In this document: one piece after another, positions 1 to 8,639 of the stretch
How positions within the stretch are numbered: position 1 is the stretch's first letter
Layout: each line of letters opens with the position of its first letter
Assembly (NCBI GenBank): GCA_003339415.1
Contig: PDHQ01000614.1
Location: 1 to 13,783, forward strand
Source: Ophiocordyceps camponoti-saundersi (nom. inval.)
Taxonomy: Eukaryota > Ascomycota > Sordariomycetes > Hypocreales > Ophiocordycipitaceae
Length of the DNA stretch: 13,783 nt
Direction: 5' to 3'
Program-made: the position numbers and the translations under genes
The notes under the pieces: generated by a model
Databases searched by the model: none
Seen by the model: the letters and a program-made list of their open reading frames with translations, nothing else
Told to the model about the DNA's origin: nothing

Positions 1-168
1 ATACTAATAAAAATACTAATAAAAATACTAATAAAAATACTAATAAAAATACTAATAAAAATACTAATAAAAATACTAATAAAAATACTAATAAAAATAC
101 TAATAAAAATACTAATAAAAATACTAATAAAAATACTAATAAAAATACTAATAAAAATACTAATAAAA
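1..168. repeat. 12-bp tandem array (ATACTAATAAAA)n, 14 perfect copies
   Basis: Fourteen head-to-tail copies of ATACTAATAAAA run from the first base of the window to 168, where the pattern stops at GTTTAAAAAA. Every copy is identical. The array is cut by the window edge, so the true copy number is unknown. It lies next to the 3' side of the hAT gene. The unit has no CA or TG, so it is immune to further RIP. The perfect identity suggests slippage or unequal exchange after, or independent of, the RIP that altered the surroundings. Confidence 0.98.
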
Positions 169-421
169 GTTTAAAAAAATATTTATTTAACTAGAAAAAC
201 CTAGATTAAACTAAGTAAAAAAACTAGCTAAATAAATATAAATAATAAGTATTTAATCCTCTTCCTTACCTTCCTTATATTCTTTTTTAAGTAAGCTTAA
301 ATCCTTATTCTAGCTTTTAAGTAAAATAAGCTTCTTTATCGTTTCTAAATTAAGTTAATTCCGGCTTTTAGTTATTATATTCGCGCTAATTAAAAAAGCG
401 CTTTCGATCGAAGTAGAGGTA

Positions 422-426
422 GCTAT
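422..426. repeat. Target-site duplication GCTAT (left copy)
   Basis: Five bases directly left of the solo LTR, identical to 1265-1269. The length fits an LTR-element integrase. It falls in the hAT codons for the ATSTS motif. Confidence 0.87.
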
Positions 427-1264
427 TATAATAATCTAGGATATAAATACTAGTTAAAAGTACTATTCTTATTATATAAGCAGTATTTATTATATAAACA
501 GCTTAATAATATAAATTATATAATAAAGTAAAAATACTAGTATCTAGTATTTAAATTACGGCTAAACCTCGGAAGGTTAAATACCGGATAATAAGATAAG
601 AATAACGAATAAAATTCCTAGGATAAGAAGAACGGCTAGAGACGGTTAGAAACGGAAAGAAATATTAGCTATTATAAATAAAGAATTATTTATTATAATT
701 TATTATTAACCTAGAAGCTGATAGAAGCAAATAGAATAGAACAAAGCTATTCTATTCGCTAAGGAATATAGTAGATTTAAAATTAAAGGTTAATTTTAAA
801 GCAGGAATTTAATTTTAAAGCAAAAAGAATACGATAGAAGCAAATAGAATAAGACAAAGCTATTCTATTCGTTAGTATATTTATAATACAAAGCTTCTAC
901 GGTATTCTATAGCTTTCTAGCTAGCTTATATAATTAGATAGTTTCTTAGAAAAGGAAAACTATAAAAGGAAGGCTTCCTTCCCTCGAAGGGTCTTTCCTT
1001 TCCTTCTTCTCTAAGCTTTTAATCTAAACAATTAGCATTATAAAAGCCTACTCTCTATTACCTTCCCCTGCCTTATAAGATATTCCTATTTAGGAAGTTC
1101 TTACTTATTTATGCTTTGTGAATTTCTTATTCCGGCTACCTACTGCCCGGTTAAAGTAAGTAAAGCCCCCTACCTTCTTATTACCCCTTATCTCTCTTTA
1201 TCTTTAGAAGCTTAGATTAAGGGCTACGGGTAAGATTAGGTAATTACGGGTACGATCCGTAACA
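427..1264 (-). mobile_element. Solo LTR (838 bp) inserted in the last hAT exon
   Basis: Read on the minus strand, the element starts TGTTACGGATCG and ends CTAGATTATTATA, which is TG...TA, the RIP form of TG...CA. It is flanked by identical 5-bp GCTAT copies (plus strand). Removing it with one GCTAT copy joins the hAT frame perfectly: ...YLSIIA on one side and ATSTSIE on the other. There is no coding sequence inside and no second LTR nearby, so this looks like a solo LTR left by LTR-LTR recombination. It keeps clearly more CA/TG than the hAT exons or the copia element, so its RIP history differs. The family is not identified; the minus orientation is inferred from the TGTTACGG start. Confidence 0.87.
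720..871. repeat. Two 39-bp hairpin-forming direct repeats inside the solo LTR
   Basis: A 39-bp sequence at 720-758 recurs at 833-871 with two differences. In the first copy AATAGAATAG (730-739) and CTATTCTATT (747-756) form a perfect 10-bp inverted repeat around a 7-base loop. The second copy keeps a shorter version. Between them TAATTTTAAAGCA occurs twice (791-803 and 810-822). This is an internal duplication of the LTR, possibly a folded element in its transcript; no role is shown. Confidence 0.9.
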
Positions 1265-1269
1265 GCTAT
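1265..1269. repeat. Target-site duplication GCTAT (right copy)
   Basis: Partner of 422-426, directly after the CA end of the solo LTR on the plus strand. The identical copies and the restored hAT frame together define the insertion site. Confidence 0.87.
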
Positions 1270-1350
1270 AATCGATAAATAATATTATGCTAAAATAGCT
1301 AGAATAGGGAATCTAGCTTTCTACTACTTTTAGTATTTAAGGATATTATC

Positions 1351-3745
1351 CTAAAAATAATTAGTAAGTTAAATAAAAAAGGGAAAAATTTAAAAAAAAA
1401 TTAATACTTACTTTTTTCTTAAGGTATAGCTTTAAAAAGTAAAATATAAACTTTTCTAAGCTATTTTCTTTATCTAAATTAATAAAAAAGTTATAGGAAA
1501 AGTTAGAATTAGCTAGGCTAGGGGCCTTAGAAGAAGTAGTATTTTTCTAAGTTACTTTTTCTTTTATCCTAAAATAATATTAGTAAAAATAAATAAAAGA
1601 AAAGTAAATAAAGGAAAAATAAATAAAGGAAAAAATAACTTACTTAAAGTACTCGGCTTTAAACTAATCTAAAACGTCCTTTTTAAAGCCGGAATAAAAG
1701 GCTAAAAGCTAATTTTCCTAAAAATAGTTAAGTTTAAGTCTCGGGTCGAGGATTATACTAAATAAGTATAATAAGTAACCCTTATAATTAGTATAGGTTA
1801 GTTTTTTAGGAAAATATTTTTCTAGCTTATTTTTCCCTTATAAAATACTTAAAAGAAAGAGGTTATAATAGTTTAACTAAGAAAATAATTAGTAAAAATA
1901 ATAAATAAAAATATAAAAAAAGACTTACTAGTCTCGGGGCTAAATTCGTATATTAAGCCTTAATTTTATAATCTATAGGTAAGGAATTTAGCTTTTTATA
2001 AATTATATAAATATAAAGTAAAGCTTCTAAAGCTATAACGTAAAGTTATCCTTAAAGCCTTATAGAAGGCTTGTAAAAAAATCTTAAAAAGTTATTTTAG
2101 GTTAGTTAGGGTCTCCTATTTAGCGTTATTTATAGCGTTCTTTTTTAATTCTTTATTTACTATATTATTTATAGCGTAAAGAATTGCTAGCTTAAGCTAA
2201 AGCGCTATACTTAGTATATAGAAGGTTAAATTCTAGCGCGTAGCATTATCTAAAAAATATTAGTAAAAATAATATTATTAATAAAAAATAATACTTACCT
2301 AAAGGAATTTTTTCCTTATTTAAATCTAAAGGAATAGTGCCTTAGTTTTTTACTCTTTTAAGCCCTTCTTTAAAAAGTTTTTTCAGCTCTATATTATATT
2401 TTAAAATAGTAATAACACGTCGAAGCTAGTTAAAAAGTGCTAAAAAAATTAGTTAAATAAATAAATAAATAAAGAAAAAATACTTACTAGAAAAATTTAT
2501 ATCCTTTATCTATATTTCTATATTATCCGTTTCTAAAGCTATTATTTCTAAATTAATATAGTTAGATAAAATAGCGTTATTTAAGGCCGAAGAAAGGAAA
2601 GCTTTTAGTATATCTTATACTATAAGGTTAATAATATACGCTATATAGCGTAAATCTCCCTTAAAACTCTTCGAAAAAAAGCTTAAATAAGCCTCTTTAT
2701 AAGAGGCTATAAAAGTATTATTATTGCCCGCGTTATCCCTTATAAAGCTATTAAAATATTAGTTAAAAAGCCTTATAAAAGCTAAGCTAAGAGCTTAAAA
2801 AGCTAAGGTTAAGGGTAATAAATAATAATAAAATAACTTACCTAAAAATTATTAAATAATTTAAAGCCGGATAAGGGCTTAAAGTAAGAAGAGCTTCCTA
2901 GAGGATATAAACGCCTATATAGCGTTTAGATAATTCGTAAAAGCTTATTTTTTTAATTAATAAAATAGTTAAAAAGAAGGAAAAAAAATAATAAATAAAC
3001 TTACTAATAAGGTAATAATTTAATATAAAATCCGAGGAAATATATATTAAAATAATCCCTATATACGCTACTTAAGCGTTCGAGGTCTAGATATCGAATA
3101 TAAGGTTAAAAACCCTAAGGTCTTCGATATACTTATTTAATTTACTATTAAGTAAATTAAGCTTTTTTTTAAATTCGTTATTTAAAAGCTTTTTAAGCTT
3201 TACTAAGTAAATTTTAAGATAGGTATTAGTAAAGAAATTAGTAATATAAGTTAAAAAAAAAGTTAAAAAGGGTTAAAAAAGGTTAAAAATAGTTAAAAAG
3301 AGTTAAAAAGAAGTAAATAAAATAAAGAAAAATAAAAAACTTACGGGTTATAAAAGCTTAAAAGCTCCGAAAAAGAGGCTAAGCTAATAGCGTTAAAAGA
3401 GATATTATTACTAATTAAAAAGGATAAAATCCTCTTATAAGCCTTAGTCGAATTAAACTCTAAACGCTATTTTTTAGCTTAAAATTCCTCGAAGAAGTTA
3501 GGTTTCTCTCCTTAAAGCTCTAAATTAAGTAAAATATTAGTAATAAATAGTTAAATAAAAACTTACTTCTCTTTCTTCCTTATTTTTTACTTTTTTTATT
3601 AAAAGCTATACTTTCGTAGTAGCGTTCGTAATACCTTCCTAAGTTTATATAGATTTTCTAATCGATTATATATTCGAAGGCCTTATTATAGCTATAATAA
3701 ATAGTTAATAAAAAGAAAAAAATATAAAAAAATAAATATACTTAC
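1351..3745 (-). other. Ten spliceosomal introns of the hAT gene
   Basis: Minus-strand introns lie at about 3692-3745, 3520-3566, 3203-3344, 2944-3004, 2748-2841, 2440-2487, 2250-2298, 1877-1928, 1569-1643 and 1351-1411. All ten begin with GTAAGT. Most contain ACTAAT, the form expected of a fungal ACTAAC branch site followed by A after RIP. Most end in TAG, the RIP form of CAG; the 2944 acceptor reads AAG. Sizes are mostly 47-94 bp, with one of about 142 bp. The flanking exons read as hAT protein and the introns do not, which supports the boundaries. Acceptors at 2944 and 3203 are the least certain. Confidence 0.8.
3250..3310. repeat. 10-bp degenerate repeat (AGTTAAAAAG-like) inside a hAT intron
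   Basis: About six units of the form GTTAAAAA(A/G/T) with a period near 10 bp lie within the 3203-3344 intron. They explain why this intron is about twice as long as the others. On the transcribed strand it is a pyrimidine-rich CTTTTTAAC series. Confidence 0.75.
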
Positions 3746-3898
3746 GTAATATAAGTATATAAAACTCGGCGCTATTATTATAAATTAATAGGTAAAAGCT
3801 TCCTTATAAAAAGCTTATATTAAAAGATATAAGGCTTAAGGCTTAAATCTAGCTTTAACTTAAAGTCTTCTTTATTATATTTTAATATAGAAAAATTA

Positions 3899-4026
3899 GT
3901 TCGAAGCGTATTTTTTTCTAAGTTTTTTCCTTTTTCCTATTTTTTTATTATAAATTTATTAGTATTTTTTTTTACTATTTTTACTATTTTTTATTACTTT
4001 TTTTACCTTTTTCTTCTTTTTTAGTA
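3899..4026. other. Pyrimidine-rich spacer upstream of the hAT gene
   Basis: This stretch is mostly T and C on the plus strand and ends in TTTTTTAG at 4017-4023. It contains TTTATTAGTATTTTT (3955-3969), the reverse complement of a 15-base stretch of the 1-168 array. It may hold the 5' untranslated part or left end of the hAT element, or an intron acceptor for a plus-strand gene. No promoter is recognised. Confidence 0.4.
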
Positions 4027-4335
4027 ATAAATAAAGCTTAAGAATTAACGCTTAAAGTAAGCTATAAAAAACGTTTAAAAAACGAAGAGGCACTAGGCCC
4101 GGCCTTAGAGGGCTTAGCCTCTATAACTTTAAGACCTTCCGAAAACTTAAAAGTAAGGGAAGTAAAGGCTTCGGTAGGCGCGTATAAGGTAAATATAATA
4201 AAAAGAGTTACGTAATTAGGGGAATTAAAAAGAGAAGAAGAAGAGGTTACGAATAATGCTTTTTTTATCGAATTTAGATAAGAAACGAAGTAGAAATCGT
4301 TAAAGAAAGGAAAAAGAAAAAAAAGAGAAAGTTAA
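4027..4335 (+). pseudogene. Possible RIP-damaged ORF fragment, unidentified
   Basis: Frame 1 from ATA (4027, possible former ATG) to TAA (4333-4335) gives about 102 codons. Its few stops are TAA or TAG that RIP could have made. The stretch is richer in G and C than its flanks and encodes a charged product: EEALGPALEGLA near residue 22, REEEEVTN near residue 70, and a lysine/arginine-rich tail (KKGKRKK). Such basic tails are common in transposases, but I do not recognise the family. It lies between the divergent hAT gene and repeat A, and could be the 3' part of a larger gene whose upstream exon is lost. Coding status is weakly supported because RIP-made stops cannot be told from real ones. 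Confidence 0.28.
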
Positions 4336-4347
4336 AGGGGGAATTCC

Positions 4348-4564
4348 TATACTTTATATTACTAGAGCGTAGGAAATTCGGTATATAGGGTAGGTAGCTA
4401 GGAAGCGCGGAAAATTCTAGTATCTCCTAGTATTTTCGGGACTTTTTATAAGTACCCTAGTTATTTTTTTATAGCGGTAAAAGGTAGTAATATTAATAAA
4501 AGTATATTTCCTAGTATTTCTAAAATATTATAAGCTAGTATAGGGTTTTATACTCTTCCCTCCT
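4348..4564 (+). repeat. Repeat A, left part (interrupted by the copia element)
   Basis: This aligns with 12328-12536 from CTATACTTT onward, with many C/T and G/A differences and one short indel near 4520. It shares the block ATAGGGTAGGTAGCTAGG and the block TAGCGGTAAAAGGTAGTAA. The alignment stops where the copia LTR begins and resumes at 11845. Strand is arbitrary. The left boundary near 4348 is where similarity to copy B ends. No reading frame or terminal repeat was recognised, so the element type is unknown. Confidence 0.85.
4560..4564. repeat. Target-site duplication CTCCT (left copy)
   Basis: Five bases directly before the 5' LTR, identical to 11840-11844. Removing the element and one copy restores alignment of repeat A with repeat B across the junction. 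Confidence 0.95.
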
Positions 4565-4865
4565 TATTAGATATTATCTCTCTATACCCCTTTATATTTA
4601 CTATACGATATATATATAGAGGATAGTACGGATATAGGGAAGCCTCTAACGAAATATATATTAATACCTAAGTCGTGCCTCGTACGACTTAGGAGGTAGG
4701 AGGTAGCTTAGATAAGAAGAAGGAGGGTATAGAAGTAGAGTATTATCTAGCTATATAGCCGCTCTTCCTCGTACGAAGAAGGAAAGGTATCTATCTCTAA
4801 TTATACTTAATATAAATTACCTTTACTTTCTCTTACCTATATATACGTATAAAGACTACTTAATA
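4565..4865 (+). repeat. 5' LTR of the copia element
   Basis: 301 bp, aligned to 11539-11839 without gaps and with 14 transitions. It begins TATTAG and ends TTAATA, RIP forms of TG...CA; the 3' copy keeps the CA. It contains a perfect inverted repeat, CCTAAGTCGT (4667-4676) and ACGACTTAGG (4684-4693), with a 7-base loop. The LTR should hold the element promoter and RNA end signals, but no TATA box or polyadenylation signal can be assigned in such AT-rich sequence. Confidence 0.96.
4667..4693. repeat. Stem-loop in the 5' LTR
   Basis: A perfect 10-bp stem with loop GCCTCGT. The matching site in the 3' LTR (11641-11667) has two transitions in the left arm (GTCGTG to GTTATG) that break the stem. 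It could have mattered in the transcript or as a factor site; no role is shown. Confidence 0.85.
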
Positions 4866-4870
4866 CTAAT

Positions 4871-4882
4871 TAGTAGTTATAC
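4871..4882 (+). other. Candidate primer-binding site
   Basis: Five bases after the 5' LTR the sequence reads TAGTAG, the RIP form of TGGTAG. TGGTAG is complementary to the CTACCA 3' end of fungal initiator methionine tRNA, the usual primer of Ty1/copia elements. The match past six bases is not convincing, so the tRNA assignment is tentative. Confidence 0.5.
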
Positions 4883-5008
4883 TAGTTATTATTAGTTAAC
4901 TATAGATTAGCTAAAGTAACGAGATAGGTATTATATAATATTAAAAAGCCCCTATACCTGCTATTAACTAATACCCGTGCTTTTACCCTACTTCTTAATA
5001 TTAGTTTT

Positions 5009-5121
5009 TACCGAAGAGCTATTTTTGCCCGGTGCTACTATTAAGATTAAAAGATCGAGGTAACGTACGATACCTACTAATAATAAAGTCCTTACCGAAA
5101 AGCTATATTTAGCCCGGTACT
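5009..5121. repeat. Imperfect 28/29-bp direct repeat in the copia leader
   Basis: Copies lie at 5009-5036 and 5093-5121. They share TACCGAA, AGCTAT and GCCCGGT blocks in the same order, and the second has one extra base. The GC-rich core stands out in this AT-rich sequence. Confidence 0.8.
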
Positions 5122-5221
5122 TTTTATTAGTCGTATAATATTACCTTCGATAGCGTTCCGGAAACGTAATAACGATAATATAGCTTTTATAACCTTAGAA
5201 GTTAAATAGGAAGTAGTAAAT

Positions 5222-6750
5222 ATGTTAACTATAATAACGGTAATAAACGAGATTTTAGCTTTATATAACGAAATAATAGAAGGAAGTAAAGTTAACCCTC
5301 GTATCTAAACTTAAAGTACGAACCCGCTTTATTAAGATATATAACCCGACCTTATATAACCTCCCGATAAGATTGAATTAATAATATTTATTACTTGGCA
5401 GATATATAATATTATATACTTTAACCTTTATAAGGAAAACCTTCTTCGTATAATCTAATCGGAACTTTAAGGATAGACCTACTACTAGCTAAAATATATT
5501 TACCGTATATTTTTAAAAGAACTAACTTAAATTATAATCGTATAATATATCCTACTTATTAGAAATAGTATATTAATTAAACGCTTTATATAACTTCTTA
5601 AGACTAAACTAGAAGATATTTTACGCCCTAACTTATAAGGAGCCCTTTCTATACGGTTAGACTACCCCCCCTCTTCCGAACTAACTTTTCTAGATTATAT
5701 AATATAAACTTTATACTTAGTATAGCCCCCTAAGTTAAGATATATCTTAATATAGCTATTACGAAATATCTTAGCCGAACCCCTACTTTATATAACTCTT
5801 ATATAGAAATTAACTACTCTATATAACTTAAATATATAGCTACTTTTAGTAACCCTAACTTAGACCCTCCCGGAACCGATAAATTAAGCCTTAATAAGTA
5901 TTATATAAGTTTATATATTACTACTAATACGAAAAGTAGTAAATAGACTAATCTCCCTAGATAAGGTTACCGCCTTCTTTAAAAATTAGCGAAAAGATTA
6001 GAACTATATAGGGCGGCTATACGATATACTAATCGATAAGGCTAGGATTTTTATTAGCTATTACTCCTATATTAATATAACGGAAGATTAATTCTATACT
6101 ATTTTTCCGGATATCTTTTTAGATAAAGCTTAAGATTATTATTTATATTTTATTAAATTAGATAAAAGATAGGATAAAATTTATACTTTTTTAGATATAT
6201 ACTTTAATACTTATACGAACTATTCGTTATATTAGATAGATTAAACTACTCTTTTTTTTAATATTATATAATAAGAAAACCTTAATAAAACTATAATAGA
6301 TTTACTTAATACCCTTTTTAATAAACTCCGACTTATTTAATAAGCCCTTAAATCTAACTATTAAGGAGAAAAGTAACTTCTTATTACTATTATACGAGCT
6401 TATCGTAGCGTTCTAAAACTTAAATTAGCTATAATATTCTAAGATATATTATACGAAATATTTATTAATCGCCTTCGTTCCTCCCTTACTATTATTACGG
6501 ATAAAATTACTAACTAGTTCTTTATCGAATAACGCTACTTTAATTATAATAAGTATTATATAAACCCTAGATAATTTTCTTTTATTCCCCGCTAACGATA
6601 ATCGCCCCTTATATAACGTTTTTCCCTATAGCGACGCCGGTTCTAACCTCGTACGATACGAAGGTGCTTTATATATAAAAAGGAAAGATATTAGTTTATA
6701 AACTATAAGTTAAATAATATCTAGCGCGCACGTAAGTAATATTTTACTAG
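5222..6750 (+). other. Gag region with CCHC/CCCH-type zinc knuckle (6665-6706)
   Basis: About 500 codons of Gag precede the protease in the same frame. The knuckle reads TGC-x2-TAT-x4-TAT-x4-TAT in codons, with KKE(G) then WSTN between ligands. TAT can come from TGT or CAT, so the ligands fit C-x2-C-x4-H-x4-C, or C-x2-C-x4-C-x4-H as I recall for some fungal copia Gags. The rest of Gag is a helical-looking segment without recognisable motifs. It would coat the RNA genome in virus-like particles. Confidence 0.85.
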
Positions 6751-7021
6751 CTATAAAGAAACTAGCTAGGACTCTCCTACGGAGGAAGAATTTAGTATAT
6801 TCCTCCTATCGTATAAAGGTTCTAATAAATAAGATTCTTAGTTTTTATAATTATATAACGAAGACTCCGATATTAAAGAAGAAATTATTAGCGGCGAAAA
6901 CGCAGTTTCGTTTTTTACTATAGCGGCCTATATATACCGCCTTATAAGTAATAATATTTACTAACTAAAGGCCCTATTAGTTCCCGCGGAATAATTCCTC
7001 CTTTCCGATATATATTATATA

Positions 7022-7330
7022 ACGTATTAAGGCGAGCTTTAAGATATAGGAGCTATATAAATCTTAACCGTAGGTAAACTATAAGCAGAAGCCTATATCC
7101 GGGAATACCCTCGTATAACTATTAACTAGACCCCGACTAAGAATACGATCCGTTTTAGCTTCTTAGAACCTACTTAGCTAATCGAAACTATTATCGTATA
7201 AAACCCCCTTAGCAAAGTCCTATATTATATTTTTAATATTACTACTCCGTTCCTTTTCTATCTTAAAGATGCCGACCGCCTTTATACCTTCTACGATAAT
7301 ATAAGGGATATTATTATATAATATAATAGC
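7022..7330 (+). other. Aspartic protease domain
   Basis: The codons GAT ATA GGA GCT at 7043-7054 read DTGA when ATA is restored to ACA by reversing CA-to-TA. T.GK.QAEAYIRE follows, then TPFLF and D.DRL near 7250-7290. These match the pepsin-like retroviral-type protease of fungal copia elements, which cuts the polyprotein. Confidence 0.88.
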
Positions 7331-7414
7331 ACTACGATTCCTATTATTAGGAAATAGGGATATCTATTTTTTAATATCTTAAAGTAAGAATTTATATTAT
7401 ACTATATAAAATAA

Positions 7415-8250
7415 GAGTTACGATAGCTTTACTAACGTTTTAGCTACCCTTATATATAACGGCTTTATAATTTACTAAAGAAAGCTAGTCCTTCGGATAT
7501 AACCCCTATAGCCCTTAAGTTAATCTGATATTTATACTATTAATACTAATCGTATAACTTAAAACCTTAGTAATTTAAATTCTCTTTTAAAAATAACTAT
7601 AATTTTAACTACTCGCTAGTTATTAATATTTTTTACCTTTACGGTAGGCTGGTCCTATACGCTATTAACGAAGCTATATCTTTCTAAGTAGCCGCCTTTA
7701 TACGAAGTATATTAGCAGTAGACGCTTAGAACGCCTTATATAGGTATTAGATTTATATATATTAAGGCTTACTAGATATTATCTCCTATAACGCTAAGAT
7801 TAATTTTTCCTTTTTAAAGTTTCGTACGAACGCGAAACTACTTAGTATTATATATAAGGAAGTGCCTATTAAAGCGTATTAAGTAATTAGTAAGGTTAAA
7901 TATATATACGCCCCTTTTAGGTAAGCGTATAATATCTTACGATAGGAAATTAGTACTAAGACTAATAATATAACTATCTTTTAGATAGCTATTAAAGCTA
8001 TTAACGATATAGCCGGACTAAATAATCTTATCCCGATATTTCTCGTTTTTAGCGCTTACCCCTATATTTCGTATAACTCGCCCCCGGCCCTTAATATTAT
8101 TATAAGAGCCCGAGCGATTAAGCGCGCTATAATATAGGTATAATAAATTAAAGCTTAAGCGGATATTTTACGCGCTCTTTATACCCGAAATAGACCTAAC
8201 TTATACGATATCTTATTACTTCCCCTTTAAAGTAAAGTTCTTATTTAGCG
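7415..8250 (+). other. GAG-pre-integrase and integrase core
   Basis: ELR.L..RFS.P at 7415-7460 corresponds to the LH.RFGHP zinc-binding region, with a later Y..Y pair (former C/H codons) at about 7535. The core then reads DGR.VLHAINEA-like (7640-7675), VDAWNALRRYW-like (7718-7755) and VFSAYPYISY (8046-8075). It would join cDNA to the host chromosome. The exact catalytic Asp and Glu positions cannot be fixed by eye. Confidence 0.85.
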
Positions 8251-8639
8251 TAAAAAAAATAAATAGTAAGGTCTTTTCTATATTTCTAGTTTCGATAGCT
8301 AGGATATTATCCTTAAACTCCCTATAAGATTAACTAGATTTTATACGATATAGGTTAAACCCTATCTCCGCTCCCTCCCTACTATACTTATAAAGAAAAA
8401 AATATAGTTCGAAATCCTAATTATACCCTTATATAATAAAGACTTATACGAAGCCTTTCCCTCTATATTCGTTACTATAAAGGAAAAAGATAACTACGCA
8501 CTTACCGTATAACTATAATAATAAGGTATTATTACTACCTTAAGACGACTATTCGAGGCCTTAGACTGTAAGGAAATTAATACCTTTTCTATATAGGAAA
8601 TCTTTACCTTCGTTTAATATAACCTTTCCTCGGACCCTA

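Larger units (their letters stand above)
253..3898 (-). pseudogene. hAT-superfamily transposase gene, intron-rich, RIP-inactivated and split by a solo LTR
   Basis: This is a remnant of a cut-and-paste hAT DNA transposase (RNase H-like fold, C-terminal dimerisation domain). Removing ten introns and the solo LTR leaves about 705 codons, a normal hAT length. Landmarks in order on the minus strand: an N-terminal segment with NNISFNAISLASF (3345-3440); a WTS motif within IFDI.TSNA (3075-3095 and just beyond); DNAGNN (2717-2737); RCIAHIINLIV once TAT is read back as TGT or CAT (2618-2650); NATRWN with TGG now TAG (2230-2247); LDPRLKLNYF (1721-1750); ILKYWK...ARFPILA (1265-1350); ATSTSIE.AF, the dimerisation signature (about 385-423). 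The stop is TAA at 253-255. The start is uncertain: ATA at 3896-3898 is a possible former ATG. The first two exons may hold a BED-type zinc finger (RYYERYY), but I am not sure. Internal stops are TAA or TAG, as RIP would create. I found no convincing terminal inverted repeats. Confidence 0.9.
4866..5221 (+). other. Leader between 5' LTR and gag, with a repeated hairpin-like segment
   Basis: About 356 bp with no assigned ORF. A 28-29 bp segment, TACCGAAGAGCTAT...GCCCGGTGCT, at 5009-5036 recurs at 5093-5121 with a few changes. Such duplicated leader segments could be packaging or dimerisation signals, but that is inference. GAA, GTA and AAT codons continue in frame upstream of the ATG at 5222, so gag may begin earlier, for example at ATA 5180 (possible former ATG). 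Confidence 0.7.

Noticed and set aside
1..168. CRISPR array or telomeric repeat
   Set aside because: There are no spacers between units, the 12-mer is not a TTAGGG-type telomere repeat, and the context is eukaryotic transposon DNA.
1351..3745. Introner elements (mobile introns) in the hAT gene
   Set aside because: The introns share splice sites and AT-rich, T-rich filler but no alignable body sequence beyond low complexity.
4366..4470. Terminal inverted repeat of a Tc1/mariner element in repeat A
   Set aside because: No inverted partner was found at the far end of copy A or copy B, and no transposase motif is visible.
5222..5224. ATG as proven start of gag
   Set aside because: The frame stays readable upstream and original ATG codons can appear as ATA after RIP, so the start is kept as provisional.
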